From: Modicisalibacter ilicicola DSM 19980
GTDB lineage: Bacteria; Pseudomonadota; Gammaproteobacteria; Pseudomonadales; Halomonadaceae
Direction: 5' to 3'
Length of the DNA stretch: 34,630 nucleotides
Assembly: GCF_900128925.1 (NCBI RefSeq)
Contig: NZ_FQUJ01000002.1
Location: forward strand, 1 to 34,630
Of this stretch, positions 15,428-23,776 are shown in pieces. The notes beneath the pieces were generated by a model. That model searched no databases. It was given only the letters and a program-made list of their open reading frames with translations, and was not told the DNA's origin. The position numbers and the translations under genes are program-made. Each line of letters opens with the position of its first letter. The first letter of the stretch is position 1.

Positions 15428-16906
15428 ATGGTGGAAAACAGTATTACCATCGGCATCACCTTCGCACTCTACCTGCTTCTGATGCTGGGCATCGGTCTGG
15501 TGGCCTGGAAGCGTACCAACGATCTCTCGGATTACATCCTCGGGGGGCGCTCGCTGGGCCCGTGGACGGCGGCGATTTCCGCCGGCGCCTCGGACATGTC
15601 GGGCTGGCTGCTGCTCGGACTGCCCGGCGCGGCCTATGTCAGCGGGCTCTCGGCGAGCTGGATCGCCATCGGCCTGCTGGCGGGCACCTGGCTGAACTGG
15701 CTGATCGTGGCACGTCGGCTGCGCATCTACAGCTTCGTGGCCAGCGACTCCCTGACCCTGCCCGAATTCTTCGCCCAGCGCTTCCGCGACAACTCACACC
15801 TGCTGCGCGTGATCTCGGCGATCTTCATCCTGCTGTTCTTCCTGTTCTATACCAGCTCGGGCCTGGTGGCCGGCGGCAAGCTGTTCGAGACGGTGTTCGG
15901 TCTCGATTACACGCTGGCGGTTACGGTGGGCACGCTCGCCATCGTCTCCTACACCTTCTTCGGTGGCTTTCTCGCCGTCTCTTGGACCGATCTGATCCAG
16001 GGGCTGATGATGGTGGTGGCCTTGATGATCGTGCCGGTGATCGCCCTGGTCGACATGGGGGGCTTCAGCGAAGCGGCCAGCCGTATTACCGCCGACAGCC
16101 CCCAGTTGCTGTCCTGGTTCAAGGATGCCTCGACGGGTGAGACGCTTTCGGTGATCGGCATCGTCAGTTCGCTGGCCTGGGGGCTGGGCTACTTCGGCCA
16201 ACCCCATATCCTGGCGCGTTTCGCGGCCATTCGCAGCGAGAACGACATTCCCACTTCACGGTTCATCGCGGTGACCTGGTCGGGCATCGGCCTCTTGTGC
16301 GCGGTGGCCGTCGGCCTGTTGGGGCTGGCCTACGTGCCCCGGGATCTCGGCGACAGCGAGACCATCTTCATGGTCATGGTCAACTTCATCTTCCATCCGG
16401 TGGTGGCCGGCGTGCTGCTGGCAGCGATTCTCGCCGCGGTGATGTCCACGGTGGATTCGCAACTGCTGGTCTCCTCCTCAGCCTTGACCGATGACTTCTA
16501 CAAGGCGATCTTCCGCAAGGACGCCTCGTCCAAGGAACTGGTGTGGATAGGGCGCTTCGCGGTCGTCGGCATCGCCGTCATCGCCTATCTGCTGGCACTC
16601 AATCCCGACTCCACGGTACTCGGGCTGGTCTCCTACGCCTGGGCCGGCTTCGGCGCGGCCTTCGGCCCGGCGCTGGTCATGGCGCTGTTCTGGCGGCGCA
16701 TGAATCGCTGGGGAGCGCTTGCCGGGATCGTCGTCGGGGGGGTGACCGTGGTGCTGTGGAGCATGGTGTCCGGAGGCATCTTCGATCTCTATGAAATCGT
16801 GCCCGGCGTGATCTTCGCCTACATCGCCATCTATGTGGTCAGCCTGGCCACGACCGAACCCGCGGCCGAAGTCACGGCGGAGTTCGATAGCGTCAGGTCC
16901 ACCTGA
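15428..16906 (+). CDS. putP: Sodium/proline symporter
   Basis: A 492-residue member of the sodium:solute symporter family with about 13 membrane helices; it imports proline with sodium, feeding PutA or serving as osmolyte uptake. Family marks are the N-terminal SDYILGGRSLGPWTAAISAGASDMSGWLLLGLPGAAY region. GYFGQPHILARFAAIRS lies in the middle and AAVMSTVDSQLLVSSSALTDDFYK near residue 340, where sodium ligands sit in this family. Length matches E. coli PutP (502). The ATG has AGGA upstream. A terminator follows 25 bp after the stop, so the put operon ends here. Confidence 0.96.
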   Translation: MVENSITIGITFALYLLLMLGIGLVAWKRTNDLSDYILGGRSLGPWTAAISAGASDMSGWLLLGLPGAAYVSGLSASWIAIGLLAGTWLNWLIVARRLRIYSFVASDSLTLPEFFAQRFRDNSHLLRVISAIFILLFFLFYTSSGLVAGGKLFETVFGLDYTLAVTVGTLAIVSYTFFGGFLAVSWTDLIQGLMMVVALMIVPVIALVDMGGFSEAASRITADSPQLLSWFKDASTGETLSVIGIVSSLAWGLGYFGQPHILARFAAIRSENDIPTSRFIAVTWSGIGLLCAVAVGLLGLAYVPRDLGDSETIFMVMVNFIFHPVVAGVLLAAILAAVMSTVDSQLLVSSSALTDDFYKAIFRKDASSKELVWIGRFAVVGIAVIAYLLALNPDSTVLGLVSYAWAGFGAAFGPALVMALFWRRMNRWGALAGIVVGGVTVVLWSMVSGGIFDLYEIVPGVIFAYIAIYVVSLATTEPAAEVTAEFDSVRST

Positions 16907-16931
16907 CCCCGGCATCACCGATCGGCAACGC

Positions 16932-16963
16932 ACTCGGGCCACGTTCGTGGCCCGAGTCTTTTG
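16932..16963 (+). terminator. Rho-independent terminator after putP
   Basis: The arms ACTCGGGCCAC and GTGGCCCGAGT form an 11-bp stem around GTTC, followed by CTTTTG. It lies just before the stop of the convergent YbgE-like gene at 16966. Confidence 0.88.
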
Positions 16964-16965
16964 TA

Positions 16966-17250
16966 TCAGCTGCGAACCAACAGAAGGAGGAGGAACACGG
17001 CCAGCAACACCCAGCACAGCGGCGCCCCCAGCAGGCGTTGCCTCCATCCCGTTCCCTTGACCAGCCCCATGCCGTGAAAGAATCCCGAGCCGACCGCCCA
17101 CAGACCCAGCAGCCACACGGGCAATCGCAGGCCCAACGGCAGGCCGCTGACGAGCTCGGGCCTTACCAGTAGCCACAGGGCCATCGACGTCGCCGCCAGC
17201 AGCGATGCCAGCTGCCCATATTGACCATACCAACGCTCTGTCCTGATCAT
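16966..17250 (-). CDS. YbgE-like (cyd-operon type) membrane protein
   Basis: A 94-residue membrane protein with three hydrophobic segments. I chose the ATG at 17250 (MIRTERWYGQYG) because GAAGGGAG lies at good distance; a TTG ten codons upstream is unlikely. The length and the pattern LLGLWAVGSGFFHGMGLVKGTGWRQRLLGAPLCWVLL resemble E. coli YbgE (97 residues), which has WAVCAGVIHGVGFRP in the same place. YbgE normally sits in the cydAB operon for cytochrome bd oxidase, but no cyd gene is present here. The family call rests on this short motif and overall layout. Confidence 0.6.
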   Translation of the reverse strand: MIRTERWYGQYGQLASLLAATSMALWLLVRPELVSGLPLGLRLPVWLLGLWAVGSGFFHGMGLVKGTGWRQRLLGAPLCWVLLAVFLLLLLVRS

Positions 17251-17384
17251 GAAAGCGTCTCCCTTCGCCATCTTGTTCAAACCTTCATGAGCTAGTGAAC
17301 GTCATGGCCGGCATTCGAGCAATCGGAAAAACACCTCAATAGTTGCAGTGGATTTTTCCTGACTGCGTGATAACAAAAAACTAC

Positions 17385-17413
17385 GAGACATGGCGAACAC
17401 TGTTTCCTATACT
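17385..17413 (+). promoter_or_regulatory. Candidate sigma-70 promoter for the OmpW-like gene
   Basis: GAGACA and TATACT are separated by exactly 17 bp. The start would fall near 17420, giving a 5' leader of about 90 bases before the ATG at 17511. The -10 box is good and the -35 box only four of six. Confidence 0.45.
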
Positions 17414-17510
17414 CCTCCCCACAGTAAAGAAACAGCGTTTTCTTTTCACAAAGGACGTTAACCGGTCGCTGCCGGCCTCGAGTGCCGAGCAAAGGCTGAA
17501 GGAGAATCTC

Positions 17511-18092
17511 ATGACCAAGACGCAACTGCTTTCCACCGCCATCGTCGCGGCCAGCCTCTTCGGCGCCTCCCAAGCAGCCATGGCCTACGAAGCAGGCGAC
17601 ATTCTGGTTCGGGGTGACGTAGCCAAGACCAGCCCAGAGGGCGATGACGACAACGCCATCAGCAACGAAAAGGGCTTCATCGGTAGCGTGGGCTACATGG
17701 TGCACGACAAGTTCGCGGTGTCCCTGGGGGGTGGCGAGGAATTCGAGCACACCTACAAGGCAGGCGAACCGGGAGACAGCTTCGAACGCCAGCCCTTCGA
17801 CCTGATGGCTCAGTTCTACCCGCTGGGCGGCCTGGACGCCCGGGTTCAGCCTTACGCCGGCATCGGCGCCAACTACACGCGCTTCTCCAACGAGAGCGCC
17901 GGGCTCAACCTCGACAACACCTGGGCCCCCAAGGGCGAGCTGGGCGTCGACCTGATCATCACCGACTACCTGTCACTCAACGGCTTCGCCTCCTACACCG
18001 ATCTCGATGTCGACTACAGCGCCAACGGCGACAGCGGCGAACTCGACCTCGACCCGGTCACGGTCGGCGGTGGTGTGACCTTCAACTTCTGA
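17511..18092 (+). CDS. OmpW-like outer membrane beta-barrel protein
   Basis: A 193-residue outer membrane protein with a clear signal peptide (residues 1-25, cleavage after AMA before YEAGD). The ATG at 17511 has AAGGAGA upstream. The mature part has the OmpW look: GDILVRGDVAKTSP, then alternating strands, LMAQFYPLGG, VQPYAGIGANYTRFS and a terminal strand VTVGGGVTFNF ending in phenylalanine, as needed for barrel assembly. OmpW forms an eight-strand barrel with a small hydrophobic channel. The many aspartates and glutamates in the loops suit a salt-loving host. A terminator follows. Confidence 0.85.
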   Translation: MTKTQLLSTAIVAASLFGASQAAMAYEAGDILVRGDVAKTSPEGDDDNAISNEKGFIGSVGYMVHDKFAVSLGGGEEFEHTYKAGEPGDSFERQPFDLMAQFYPLGGLDARVQPYAGIGANYTRFSNESAGLNLDNTWAPKGELGVDLIITDYLSLNGFASYTDLDVDYSANGDSGELDLDPVTVGGGVTFNF

Positions 18093-18115
18093 AATACCGA
18101 TTCACCGGTTTCGAG

Positions 18116-18144
18116 CGTCGGGCCTCCGTGCCCGGCGTTTTTTT
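18116..18144 (+). terminator. Rho-independent terminator after the OmpW-like gene
   Basis: The stem CGTCGGGC/GCCCGGCG (one G-T pair) is followed by a run of seven T, 23 bp after the stop. It ends right at the tail of the convergent acr3 gene. Confidence 0.85.
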
Positions 18145-18145
18145 C

Positions 18146-19213
18146 TCATTCGGGGAACCTGTCCCGTGTATTGTTGGCGATTCTGACCAGCATGAGCATG
18201 ATTGGCACCTCCACCAGCACCCCTACCACAGTGGCCAGCGCCGCGCCGGACTGCAGGCCAAACAGGGCGATGGCCGCGGCCACGGCCAGCTCGAAGAAGT
18301 TGCTGGCACCGATCATCGCCCCGGGGGCCGCCACGCTGTGGGGTACCTTCCACGCCTTGGCCCAGCCGTAGGCGATGAAGAAGATCAGCAAGGTCTGGAT
18401 GATCAGCGGAACGGCGATCAGCACGATATGCAGCGGATTGGCCAAGATCACGTCGCCCTGGAAGGCGAACAGCAGCACCAGAGTAATGATCAGCCCGATG
18501 GGGGTGATCGGCCCCACCCTCTTCATGAAGACGTTGTCGTACCACTCGCTGCCACGGCGGGCGATCAGGGTGCGCCGGGTCAGGTAGCCGGCCGCCAGCG
18601 GAATCACGATATAGAGAAAGACCGATAGCGCCACGGTGTCCCAGGGTACCTGGATGTTCGACACGCCGAGCAGGAAGACCACGATCGGCGCGAAGGCGAA
18701 CAGCATGATCAGGTCGTTGAGGGCCACCTGCACCAGGGTGTAGGCGGCGTCGCCGCGGGTCAGGTAGCTCCACACGAAGACCATGGCTGTGCAGGGGGCG
18801 GCCCCCAGCAGAATGGCGCCGGCCAGGTATTGGCTCGCCAGGTGCTCCGGAATCAGCGGACGGAACACCACCATCAGGAAGAACCAGGCGATGGCGAACA
18901 TGGTGAAAGGCTTGATCAGCCAGTTCACCGAGGTGGTAATGACCAGCCCCTTGGGCTGGCGGCGCACACCGAGCACGGCGGTAAAGTCGATTTGCGCCAT
19001 CATGGGAAAGATCATCGCCCAGATCAGGATCGCCACCGGGATCGATACCTGGGCATATTCGAAGCGTGACAGCGTCTCGGGTACCGCCGGGACAAGCTGG
19101 CCGAGCAGGACCCCGGCGACGATGGCCAACGCCACCCATACCGAGAGATAGCGCTCGAAGAGCCCCATGCCCTCGGAGGCACCGGGGGCCTGGGATTCCT
19201 GGAGTGCGGTCAT
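18146..19213 (-). CDS. acr3: Arsenite efflux transporter, ACR3 family
   Basis: A 355-residue inner-membrane arsenite exporter with about ten membrane helices. I chose the ATG at 19213 (MTALQESQAP) because CAGGAG lies nine bases upstream; a GTG eight codons earlier is less likely. Family marks are AILIWAMIFPMMAQIDF, GAAPCTAMVFVWS with the conserved Cys141 needed for transport, and PGAMIGASNFFELAVAAAIALFG near the C-terminus. It is the last gene of arsR-arsC-arsH-acr3, 13 bp after arsH, and exports the arsenite made by ArsC. It is not the unrelated ArsB-type pump. Confidence 0.95.
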   Translation of the reverse strand: MTALQESQAPGASEGMGLFERYLSVWVALAIVAGVLLGQLVPAVPETLSRFEYAQVSIPVAILIWAMIFPMMAQIDFTAVLGVRRQPKGLVITTSVNWLIKPFTMFAIAWFFLMVVFRPLIPEHLASQYLAGAILLGAAPCTAMVFVWSYLTRGDAAYTLVQVALNDLIMLFAFAPIVVFLLGVSNIQVPWDTVALSVFLYIVIPLAAGYLTRRTLIARRGSEWYDNVFMKRVGPITPIGLIITLVLLFAFQGDVILANPLHIVLIAVPLIIQTLLIFFIAYGWAKAWKVPHSVAAPGAMIGASNFFELAVAAAIALFGLQSGAALATVVGVLVEVPIMLMLVRIANNTRDRFPE

Positions 19214-19226
19214 GGTTTGGCTCCTG

Positions 19227-19955
19227 TCAGATGGCACATTGATTCACGCGCCGGGAAACGTCTTCTGCGCTTTCCACCCGCTCAGAGTAGCGGTCCGTCA
19301 AGTAGTCGCTTCGTCCCCGGATCATCAGGGTGAACTTGGTCAGCTCCTCGCAAACATCCACTATGCGGAGGTACAGTGGGGAGGGCTTCATGCGGCCCTC
19401 TTCGTCGAATTCAGTGAAAGCTTTCGGCACCGAAGACTGGTTTGGAGTGGTTACCATGCGCATCCAGCGACCGAGGAGGCGCATCTGGTTGACCGCGTTG
19501 AAGCTCTGGCTCCCGCCTGATACCTGCATCACGGCCAGGGTCTTGCCCTGCGTCGGGCGAATGCCGCCCAGCGACAACGGAATCCAGTCGATCTGGGCCT
19601 TCATGACGGCCGTCATGGCACCATGGCGTTCGGGACTCACCCACAGCATACCCTCCGACCACTCGGCCAGCTCGCGTAACTCCTGAACCTTGGGATGACC
19701 GACCCCCGCATCATCCGGCAAGGGCAGACCGCTGGGGTTGAAAGTTCGCACCTCGCATCCGAACCAGCGCAGCAGCCGCCCGGCCTCTTCGGCAACGAAG
19801 CGCGAGTAGGAGCGTTCTCGCAGGGATCCGTAGAGCACCAAAATACGGGGCGGATGCTGGGGTGCCTCGGAGCCTGCCAGCAGTGTCGTGTCGATGGAAC
19901 GCAACTGCGAAGGATCAATATTGGGGAGGTCTGCCAGCATCTTGATGTCGCTCAT
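19227..19955 (-). CDS. arsH: ArsH NADPH-dependent FMN oxidoreductase
   Basis: A 242-residue flavoprotein. The FMN loop [10 protein letters not shown] is near residue 44, and [35 protein letters not shown] and [23 protein letters not shown] follow, as in ArsH. Members reduce quinones, oxygen or metal ions with NADPH, and some oxidise trivalent organoarsenicals to the less toxic pentavalent form. Its start overlaps the arsC stop by four bases, so the two are translationally coupled. Confidence 0.94.
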   Translation of the reverse strand: MSDIKMLADLPNIDPSQLRSIDTTLLAGSEAPQHPPRILVLYGSLRERSYSRFVAEEAGRLLRWFGCEVRTFNPSGLPLPDDAGVGHPKVQELRELAEWSEGMLWVSPERHGAMTAVMKAQIDWIPLSLGGIRPTQGKTLAVMQVSGGSQSFNAVNQMRLLGRWMRMVTTPNQSSVPKAFTEFDEEGRMKPSPLYLRIVDVCEELTKFTLMIRGRSDYLTDRYSERVESAEDVSRRVNQCAI

Positions 19956-20365
19956 GGGGCGTTTCCTGAGTAATGGATGACTTCACCATCTTCCTTGATG
20001 AAGTGCGCTACTGGGTGGTCAAGGAGATCCCGCACCGTCTCCGAGGGTCGGCATAGCCTGGCGCCCTTCCGTGTCACTACAATCGGACGGTTGATCAGTA
20101 TCGGTTCCGCCAGCATGGCATCGATCAGTTGATCATCCGTCAAGGCCGGGTCGTCCAGCCCCAACGCCTCGTAGGGGGTTCCCTTGCGCCGCAGCAGATC
20201 CCGAGGGCGGATACCCATCATCGCCAGCAGCTCCACGAGACGTTCCCGACTTGGGGGCGTCTTGAGATATTCGATGATCTCGGGAGGTTCACCAGAGGCC
20301 TTCATCATCGCCAGGGTATTGCGCGATGTGCCGCAGTTCGGGTTGTGATAGATCTGGGGGAGCAT
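19952..20365 (-). CDS. arsC: Arsenate reductase, glutaredoxin-coupled type
   Basis: A 137-residue arsenate reductase of the E. coli ArsC class, which reduces arsenate to arsenite with glutathione and glutaredoxin. The catalytic cysteine is Cys11 in [14 protein letters not shown]. The arginines expected later are seen in [21 protein letters not shown], matching Arg94 and Arg107 of the E. coli enzyme by motif. It starts six bases after arsR and overlaps arsH by four. The arsenite it makes would leave through Acr3. Confidence 0.95.
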   Translation of the reverse strand: MLPQIYHNPNCGTSRNTLAMMKASGEPPEIIEYLKTPPSRERLVELLAMMGIRPRDLLRRKGTPYEALGLDDPALTDDQLIDAMLAEPILINRPIVVTRKGARLCRPSETVRDLLDHPVAHFIKEDGEVIHYSGNAP

Positions 20366-20371
20366 GCCGTC

Positions 20372-20722
20372 TCATTCCCGATCTTGATTCGGAGTGCAAC
20401 CGCTCAGGGACTCCGCCAAGGGGCCACACACCTCCGGATGCCCCGCACAACAGTCGCGCACCAGGAAGCGGATGGCTTCCTGCATGTGGTTTAGATTCGC
20501 CCGGTAGATGATCGATCGCCCCTGGCGACGAGGTACCACCAGACCTGCCCGCGACAGCACAGACAGGTGCGCCGACATCGTGGCATGTGGCACCGATAGC
20601 TGCCGTGCGAGCTCGCCAGCGGCGAGCCCATCCGGTTCCTGGCGTACCAGCAGGCGAAAGACCGCCAGGCGTGTCTCCTGGGCCAGAGCGGAAAAGCTCT
20701 CTATCACGCTTGATGTTTCCAT
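20372..20722 (-). CDS. arsR: ArsR-family arsenic-responsive repressor
   Basis: A 116-residue winged-helix repressor with the recognition region AGELARQLSVPHATMSAHLSVLSRAGLV (about 35-62). The usual CVC metal site in the DNA helix is missing. Instead Cys91, Cys92 and Cys99 lie in VRDCCAGHPEVC near the C-terminus, close to the arsenite site of Acidithiobacillus ferrooxidans ArsR. No other start codon fits, and no ribosome site precedes this ATG; the promoter places the transcript start at or next to the ATG, so the mRNA is probably leaderless. It should repress its own operon and perhaps the divergent GAPDH-arsJ genes. Confidence 0.94.
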   Translation of the reverse strand: METSSVIESFSALAQETRLAVFRLLVRQEPDGLAAGELARQLSVPHATMSAHLSVLSRAGLVVPRRQGRSIIYRANLNHMQEAIRFLVRDCCAGHPEVCGPLAESLSGCTPNQDRE

Positions 20723-20740
20723 ATTTCGAAAAATATGGAA
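20717..20740. promoter_or_regulatory. ArsR operator overlapping the arsR start codon
   Basis: Perfect 10-bp arms TTCCATATTT and AAATATGGAA flank CGAA. The palindrome covers both the arsR -10 box and the arsR ATG (20722-20720 on the minus strand). It is the strongest inverted repeat between arsR and the GAPDH gene, so ArsR is the likely binder. Confidence 0.75.
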
Positions 20741-20758
20741 TTATTGGGGCCGCGTCAA
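20730..20758 (-). promoter_or_regulatory. Sigma-70 promoter of arsR
   Basis: On the minus strand TTGACG (20758-20753) and TATTTT (20735-20730) are separated by exactly 17 bp. Only seven bases lie between the -10 box and the arsR ATG, so transcription should start at or within a base or two of the start codon. Confidence 0.75.
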
Positions 20759-20999
20759 GCCCTTCACTCGAGGTAGGCGCGCAGAACGTCGTGGCAGCAC
20801 ACAACTTCTATCTATTTGCCTATAGGGAAGCCTGTATCGATGAGGGCCAACTGATGGGACAGCAGCAACGGCCCCAGCAGGCGCTGGTCGAGATCCGTCA
20901 TCGGCTGATGCGGTGGCTGAAGATCAAGGGGCGCGAGGACTTCGAGTGCTGAGCCTCGGTTCATCGCAGCCCATACCCACATTCAAAAGCGAGATAACT

Positions 21000-22016
21000 A
21001 TGACTCTGCGTATTGGTATCAATGGCTTCGGACGCATTGGCAGGTTGACGCTGCGCAGCCTCTGGAGCTCCATCGAATCGGGCAAGGTCGAGATCGGCCT
21101 GATCAACGATCCGGGCGGCGACGCCGCCACCTTCGCCCACCTGCTGGAGTTCGACTCGGTGCATGGCCACTGGTCGCCGGGTCAGGGAATCGAGGCCACC
21201 GAGGCGGCCATCCTCATCGACGGTCGGCGCCTGGCTTTTACCTCCCAGGTCGCCACAGTCGACAGCGACTGGTCGAGCTGCGACGTGGTCATCGAGTGCT
21301 CGGGCAAGATCAAGACCCGCGAGAAGCTGCAGGCCTACCTGGACCAGGGCGTCGGCCGGGTGGTGGTGAGCGCACCAGTGAAGGAAGAGGGCGTGCTTGA
21401 CGTGGTGATGGGGGTCAATGACGACTGCTACGATCCCAAGACGCACCGCATCGTCACCGCGGCGAGCTGCACCACCAATTGCCTGGCGCCGGCGGTCAAG
21501 GTGATCCACGAGACCTTCGGCATCCGCCATGGCTCCATGACCACGGTGCACGATATCACCAATACCCAGACCATCCTCGACGCCCCCCACAAGGACTTGC
21601 GACGGGCCCGTGCCTGCGGCATGAGCCTGATTCCCACCACCACCGGCTCGGCCAAGGCGATCACTGCCATCTTTCCCGAGCTCGAGGGCAAGCTGAACGG
21701 CCACGCCGTGCGCGTGCCCCTGGCCAACGCCTCGCTCACCGACATGGTCTTCGAGCTCGAACGCGAGGTGACGGTGGACGAGGTCAACACAGCGCTTAAG
21801 GCTGCCGCCGAGGGCGAACTCGCCGGTATCCTGGGCTACGAGGAGCGCCCGCTGGTCTCCATCGACTACCGCACCGACCCGCGCAGCTCGGTCATCGACG
21901 CGCCCTCGACCCTGGTGGTCAACGGCACCCAGCTCAAGCTCTACGCCTGGTACGACAACGAATGGGGCTACGCCAACCGAACCGCCGAACTAGCGCTGAA
22001 GGTGGGCAGGAACTGA
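21000..22016 (+). CDS. Glyceraldehyde-3-phosphate dehydrogenase, ArsJ-associated type
   Basis: A 338-residue GAPDH starting [19 protein letters not shown]; the frame is open 29 codons upstream but only this start gives the family N-terminus. The catalytic Cys157 is in [11 protein letters not shown], and the NAD-binding [10 protein letters not shown] and C-terminal [11 protein letters not shown] are present. In arsenic clusters this enzyme uses arsenate in place of phosphate to make 1-arseno-3-phosphoglycerate, which ArsJ exports; the unstable ester then releases arsenate outside. It is divergent from arsR and ends one base before the arsJ start, so the pair is coupled. The context argues against a glycolytic housekeeping gene. 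Confidence 0.93.
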   Translation: MTLRIGINGFGRIGRLTLRSLWSSIESGKVEIGLINDPGGDAATFAHLLEFDSVHGHWSPGQGIEATEAAILIDGRRLAFTSQVATVDSDWSSCDVVIECSGKIKTREKLQAYLDQGVGRVVVSAPVKEEGVLDVVMGVNDDCYDPKTHRIVTAASCTTNCLAPAVKVIHETFGIRHGSMTTVHDITNTQTILDAPHKDLRRARACGMSLIPTTTGSAKAITAIFPELEGKLNGHAVRVPLANASLTDMVFELEREVTVDEVNTALKAAAEGELAGILGYEERPLVSIDYRTDPRSSVIDAPSTLVVNGTQLKLYAWYDNEWGYANRTAELALKVGRN

Positions 22017-22017
22017 T

Positions 22018-23247
22018 ATGGCGGGGTTTTCGGGTCGCTTGAAGGCACTGCCCTTCGAGGTGCGCCAGTACCTGCTGATCACCGGCAACTACTGGGCCTT
22101 CACCCTTACCGACGGTGCCCTGCGCATGTTGGTGGTGCTCCACTTCCACCAGCTCGGCTATTCGCCGCTGGAGGTGGCGCTGCTGTTCCTCTTCTACGAG
22201 GCATTCGGGGTGGTCACCAACCTGGTGGGGGGCTGGCTGGGGGCGCGCCTGGGCCTCAACCGCACCATGAACGCGGGCCTCGCCCTGCAGATCGTCGCCC
22301 TGGCCATGCTGATGGTGCCCGCCCCGGCGCTGACCGTGCCCTGGGTGATGGCCGCCCAGGCGCTCTCGGGCATCGCCAAGGACCTCAACAAGATGAGCGC
22401 CAAGAGCGCGGTCAAGGTACTGGTCCCCAAGGACAGCCCCAGCGCCCAGAGCGCCCTCTATCGTTGGGTGGCGATCCTCACCGGTTCCAAGAACGCGCTG
22501 AAGGGGGCCGGTTTCTTCCTCGGCGGCCTGCTGCTGACCCTGATCGGCTTCCGCGGTGCGGTCATCGCCATGGCAGTGATGCTCGTCGCGGTGTTGACGC
22601 TGTCGCTGGTACGGCTCAAGGCCGACCTGGGTCGCCAGAAACGCAAGCCCAAGTTCACCGAGGTGTTCTCCTCCTCAAAAGCCATCAACGTGCTCTCGGC
22701 GGCGCGGCTGTGCCTGTTCGCCTCCCGGGACGTGTGGTTCGTGGTGGCGTTGCCGGTGTTCCTCTACGACCAGCACGGCTGGAGCCATTGGACGGTGGGC
22801 GGCCTGCTGGCCATCTGGGTGATCGGCTATGGTGGGGTGCAGACCCAGGCGCCGCGCCTCACCGGCCTGGTCAGCGGCGGGGCACGGGGTATCACCGTGT
22901 TCTGGGCCCTGGCGCTTGCCGGCCTGCCGGCGCTGCTGGCCCTGCTGCCCTTGGCCGAGGTGGGCTGGTTGGTGACGGGGCTTTTGGCCTTCGGCGTGCT
23001 CTTCGCCGTCAACTCCAGCTGGCACAGCTACCTGATCGTGCACTACGCCCGGGCCGACGGCGTCTCCATGGATGTCGGCTTCTACTACATGGCCAACGCC
23101 ATGGGCCGCCTCGCCGGCACGCTACTCTCCGGTTGGGTGTACCAGGTGTACGGCCTGGCTGCCTGTCTGTGGATCTCGGCCGCCCTGGTGGCAGCCAGCG
23201 CCCTGCTGGCTCTTGCGCTGCCACGGGAGGGATCGTCAGCCACTTGA
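22018..23247 (+). CDS. arsJ: ArsJ, 1-arseno-3-phosphoglycerate efflux permease (MFS)
   Basis: A 409-residue major-facilitator transporter with about 11-12 membrane helices, starting MAGFSGRLKALPFEVRQYLLITGNYW. Conserved blocks include ALLFLFYEAFGVVTNLVGGWLGARLGLN and GIAKDLNKMSAKSAVKVLVP. The motif AVNSSWHSYLIVHYARADGVSMDVGFYYMANAMGRL follows near residue 350. The one-base gap to the GAPDH gene is typical of the gapdh-arsJ pair. Together they give arsenate resistance without reduction. The gene ends facing the convergent GGCT-like gene 28 bp away, with no clear terminator between. Confidence 0.94.
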   Translation: MAGFSGRLKALPFEVRQYLLITGNYWAFTLTDGALRMLVVLHFHQLGYSPLEVALLFLFYEAFGVVTNLVGGWLGARLGLNRTMNAGLALQIVALAMLMVPAPALTVPWVMAAQALSGIAKDLNKMSAKSAVKVLVPKDSPSAQSALYRWVAILTGSKNALKGAGFFLGGLLLTLIGFRGAVIAMAVMLVAVLTLSLVRLKADLGRQKRKPKFTEVFSSSKAINVLSAARLCLFASRDVWFVVALPVFLYDQHGWSHWTVGGLLAIWVIGYGGVQTQAPRLTGLVSGGARGITVFWALALAGLPALLALLPLAEVGWLVTGLLAFGVLFAVNSSWHSYLIVHYARADGVSMDVGFYYMANAMGRLAGTLLSGWVYQVYGLAACLWISAALVAASALLALALPREGSSAT

Positions 23248-23275
23248 TCCGGATACCCTTTGTTTTCCAGTCGTA

Positions 23276-23776
23276 CTAGCGTGGCGTATAGCGGGACAGC
23301 CCCAGCATCGTCAGCGTCGTGTCGCACAATCCCTCGACGGCCTCGACCCGGGCCAGTCGATCGTGGTAATCGGTCGACAGAAAGGCCTCGCCGGCGAGCA
23401 GGTGCTCGAGGTATTCGCGAGCAGGCCTGAGCGATGGTCGGATGCGCTCCGGCTGCGCGATGTAGACCCAGGCCTCGATGCCGCCCTCCGCCGTTTCGAT
23501 GGTATGGCGTTCGCGCCGGTAATCACGTGGCACCCCTTCGAAGGGGTCCATCAACTCGATCTGCCCCGGCTCGATCAGCTCGAACAGGGCACCTTCCACC
23601 TCGTGACCGGGATGGGCCGCCACGTTGGCGTGGGCAATCCCCGGGATTCGCGATGCCTTGTCGAAGCGCAGTTGGAAGCCGGGCAATACCCCGGGTAGCG
23701 CTCGACGCGTCTCGCCGATGCGAGCCGCAACCCGCTGTACGTTCATGTTGCTGCCGTAGGCGAAATAGTAGGGCAT
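23276..23776 (-). CDS. Gamma-glutamylcyclotransferase-like (AIG2/GGCT) protein
   Basis: A 166-residue protein of the gamma-glutamylcyclotransferase superfamily. The substrate loop FAYGSNMN is at residues 5-12, and the FEGVPRDYRRE block near residue 80 matches the YEGVPxxYxR motif beside the catalytic glutamate. Members split gamma-glutamyl peptides, giving 5-oxoproline and an amino acid. The exact substrate cannot be told. The ATG touches the stop of the upstream yqcC gene, so they are translated together. Confidence 0.85.
   Translation of the reverse strand: MPYYFAYGSNMNVQRVAARIGETRRALPGVLPGFQLRFDKASRIPGIAHANVAAHPGHEVEGALFELIEPGQIELMDPFEGVPRDYRRERHTIETAEGGIEAWVYIAQPERIRPSLRPAREYLEHLLAGEAFLSTDYHDRLARVEAVEGLCDTTLTMLGLSRYTPR

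Noticed and set aside
20853-20951. Possible 32-residue peptide upstream of the GAPDH gene
   Set aside because: It has no clear ribosome site and no family match; reported only as content of the gap.
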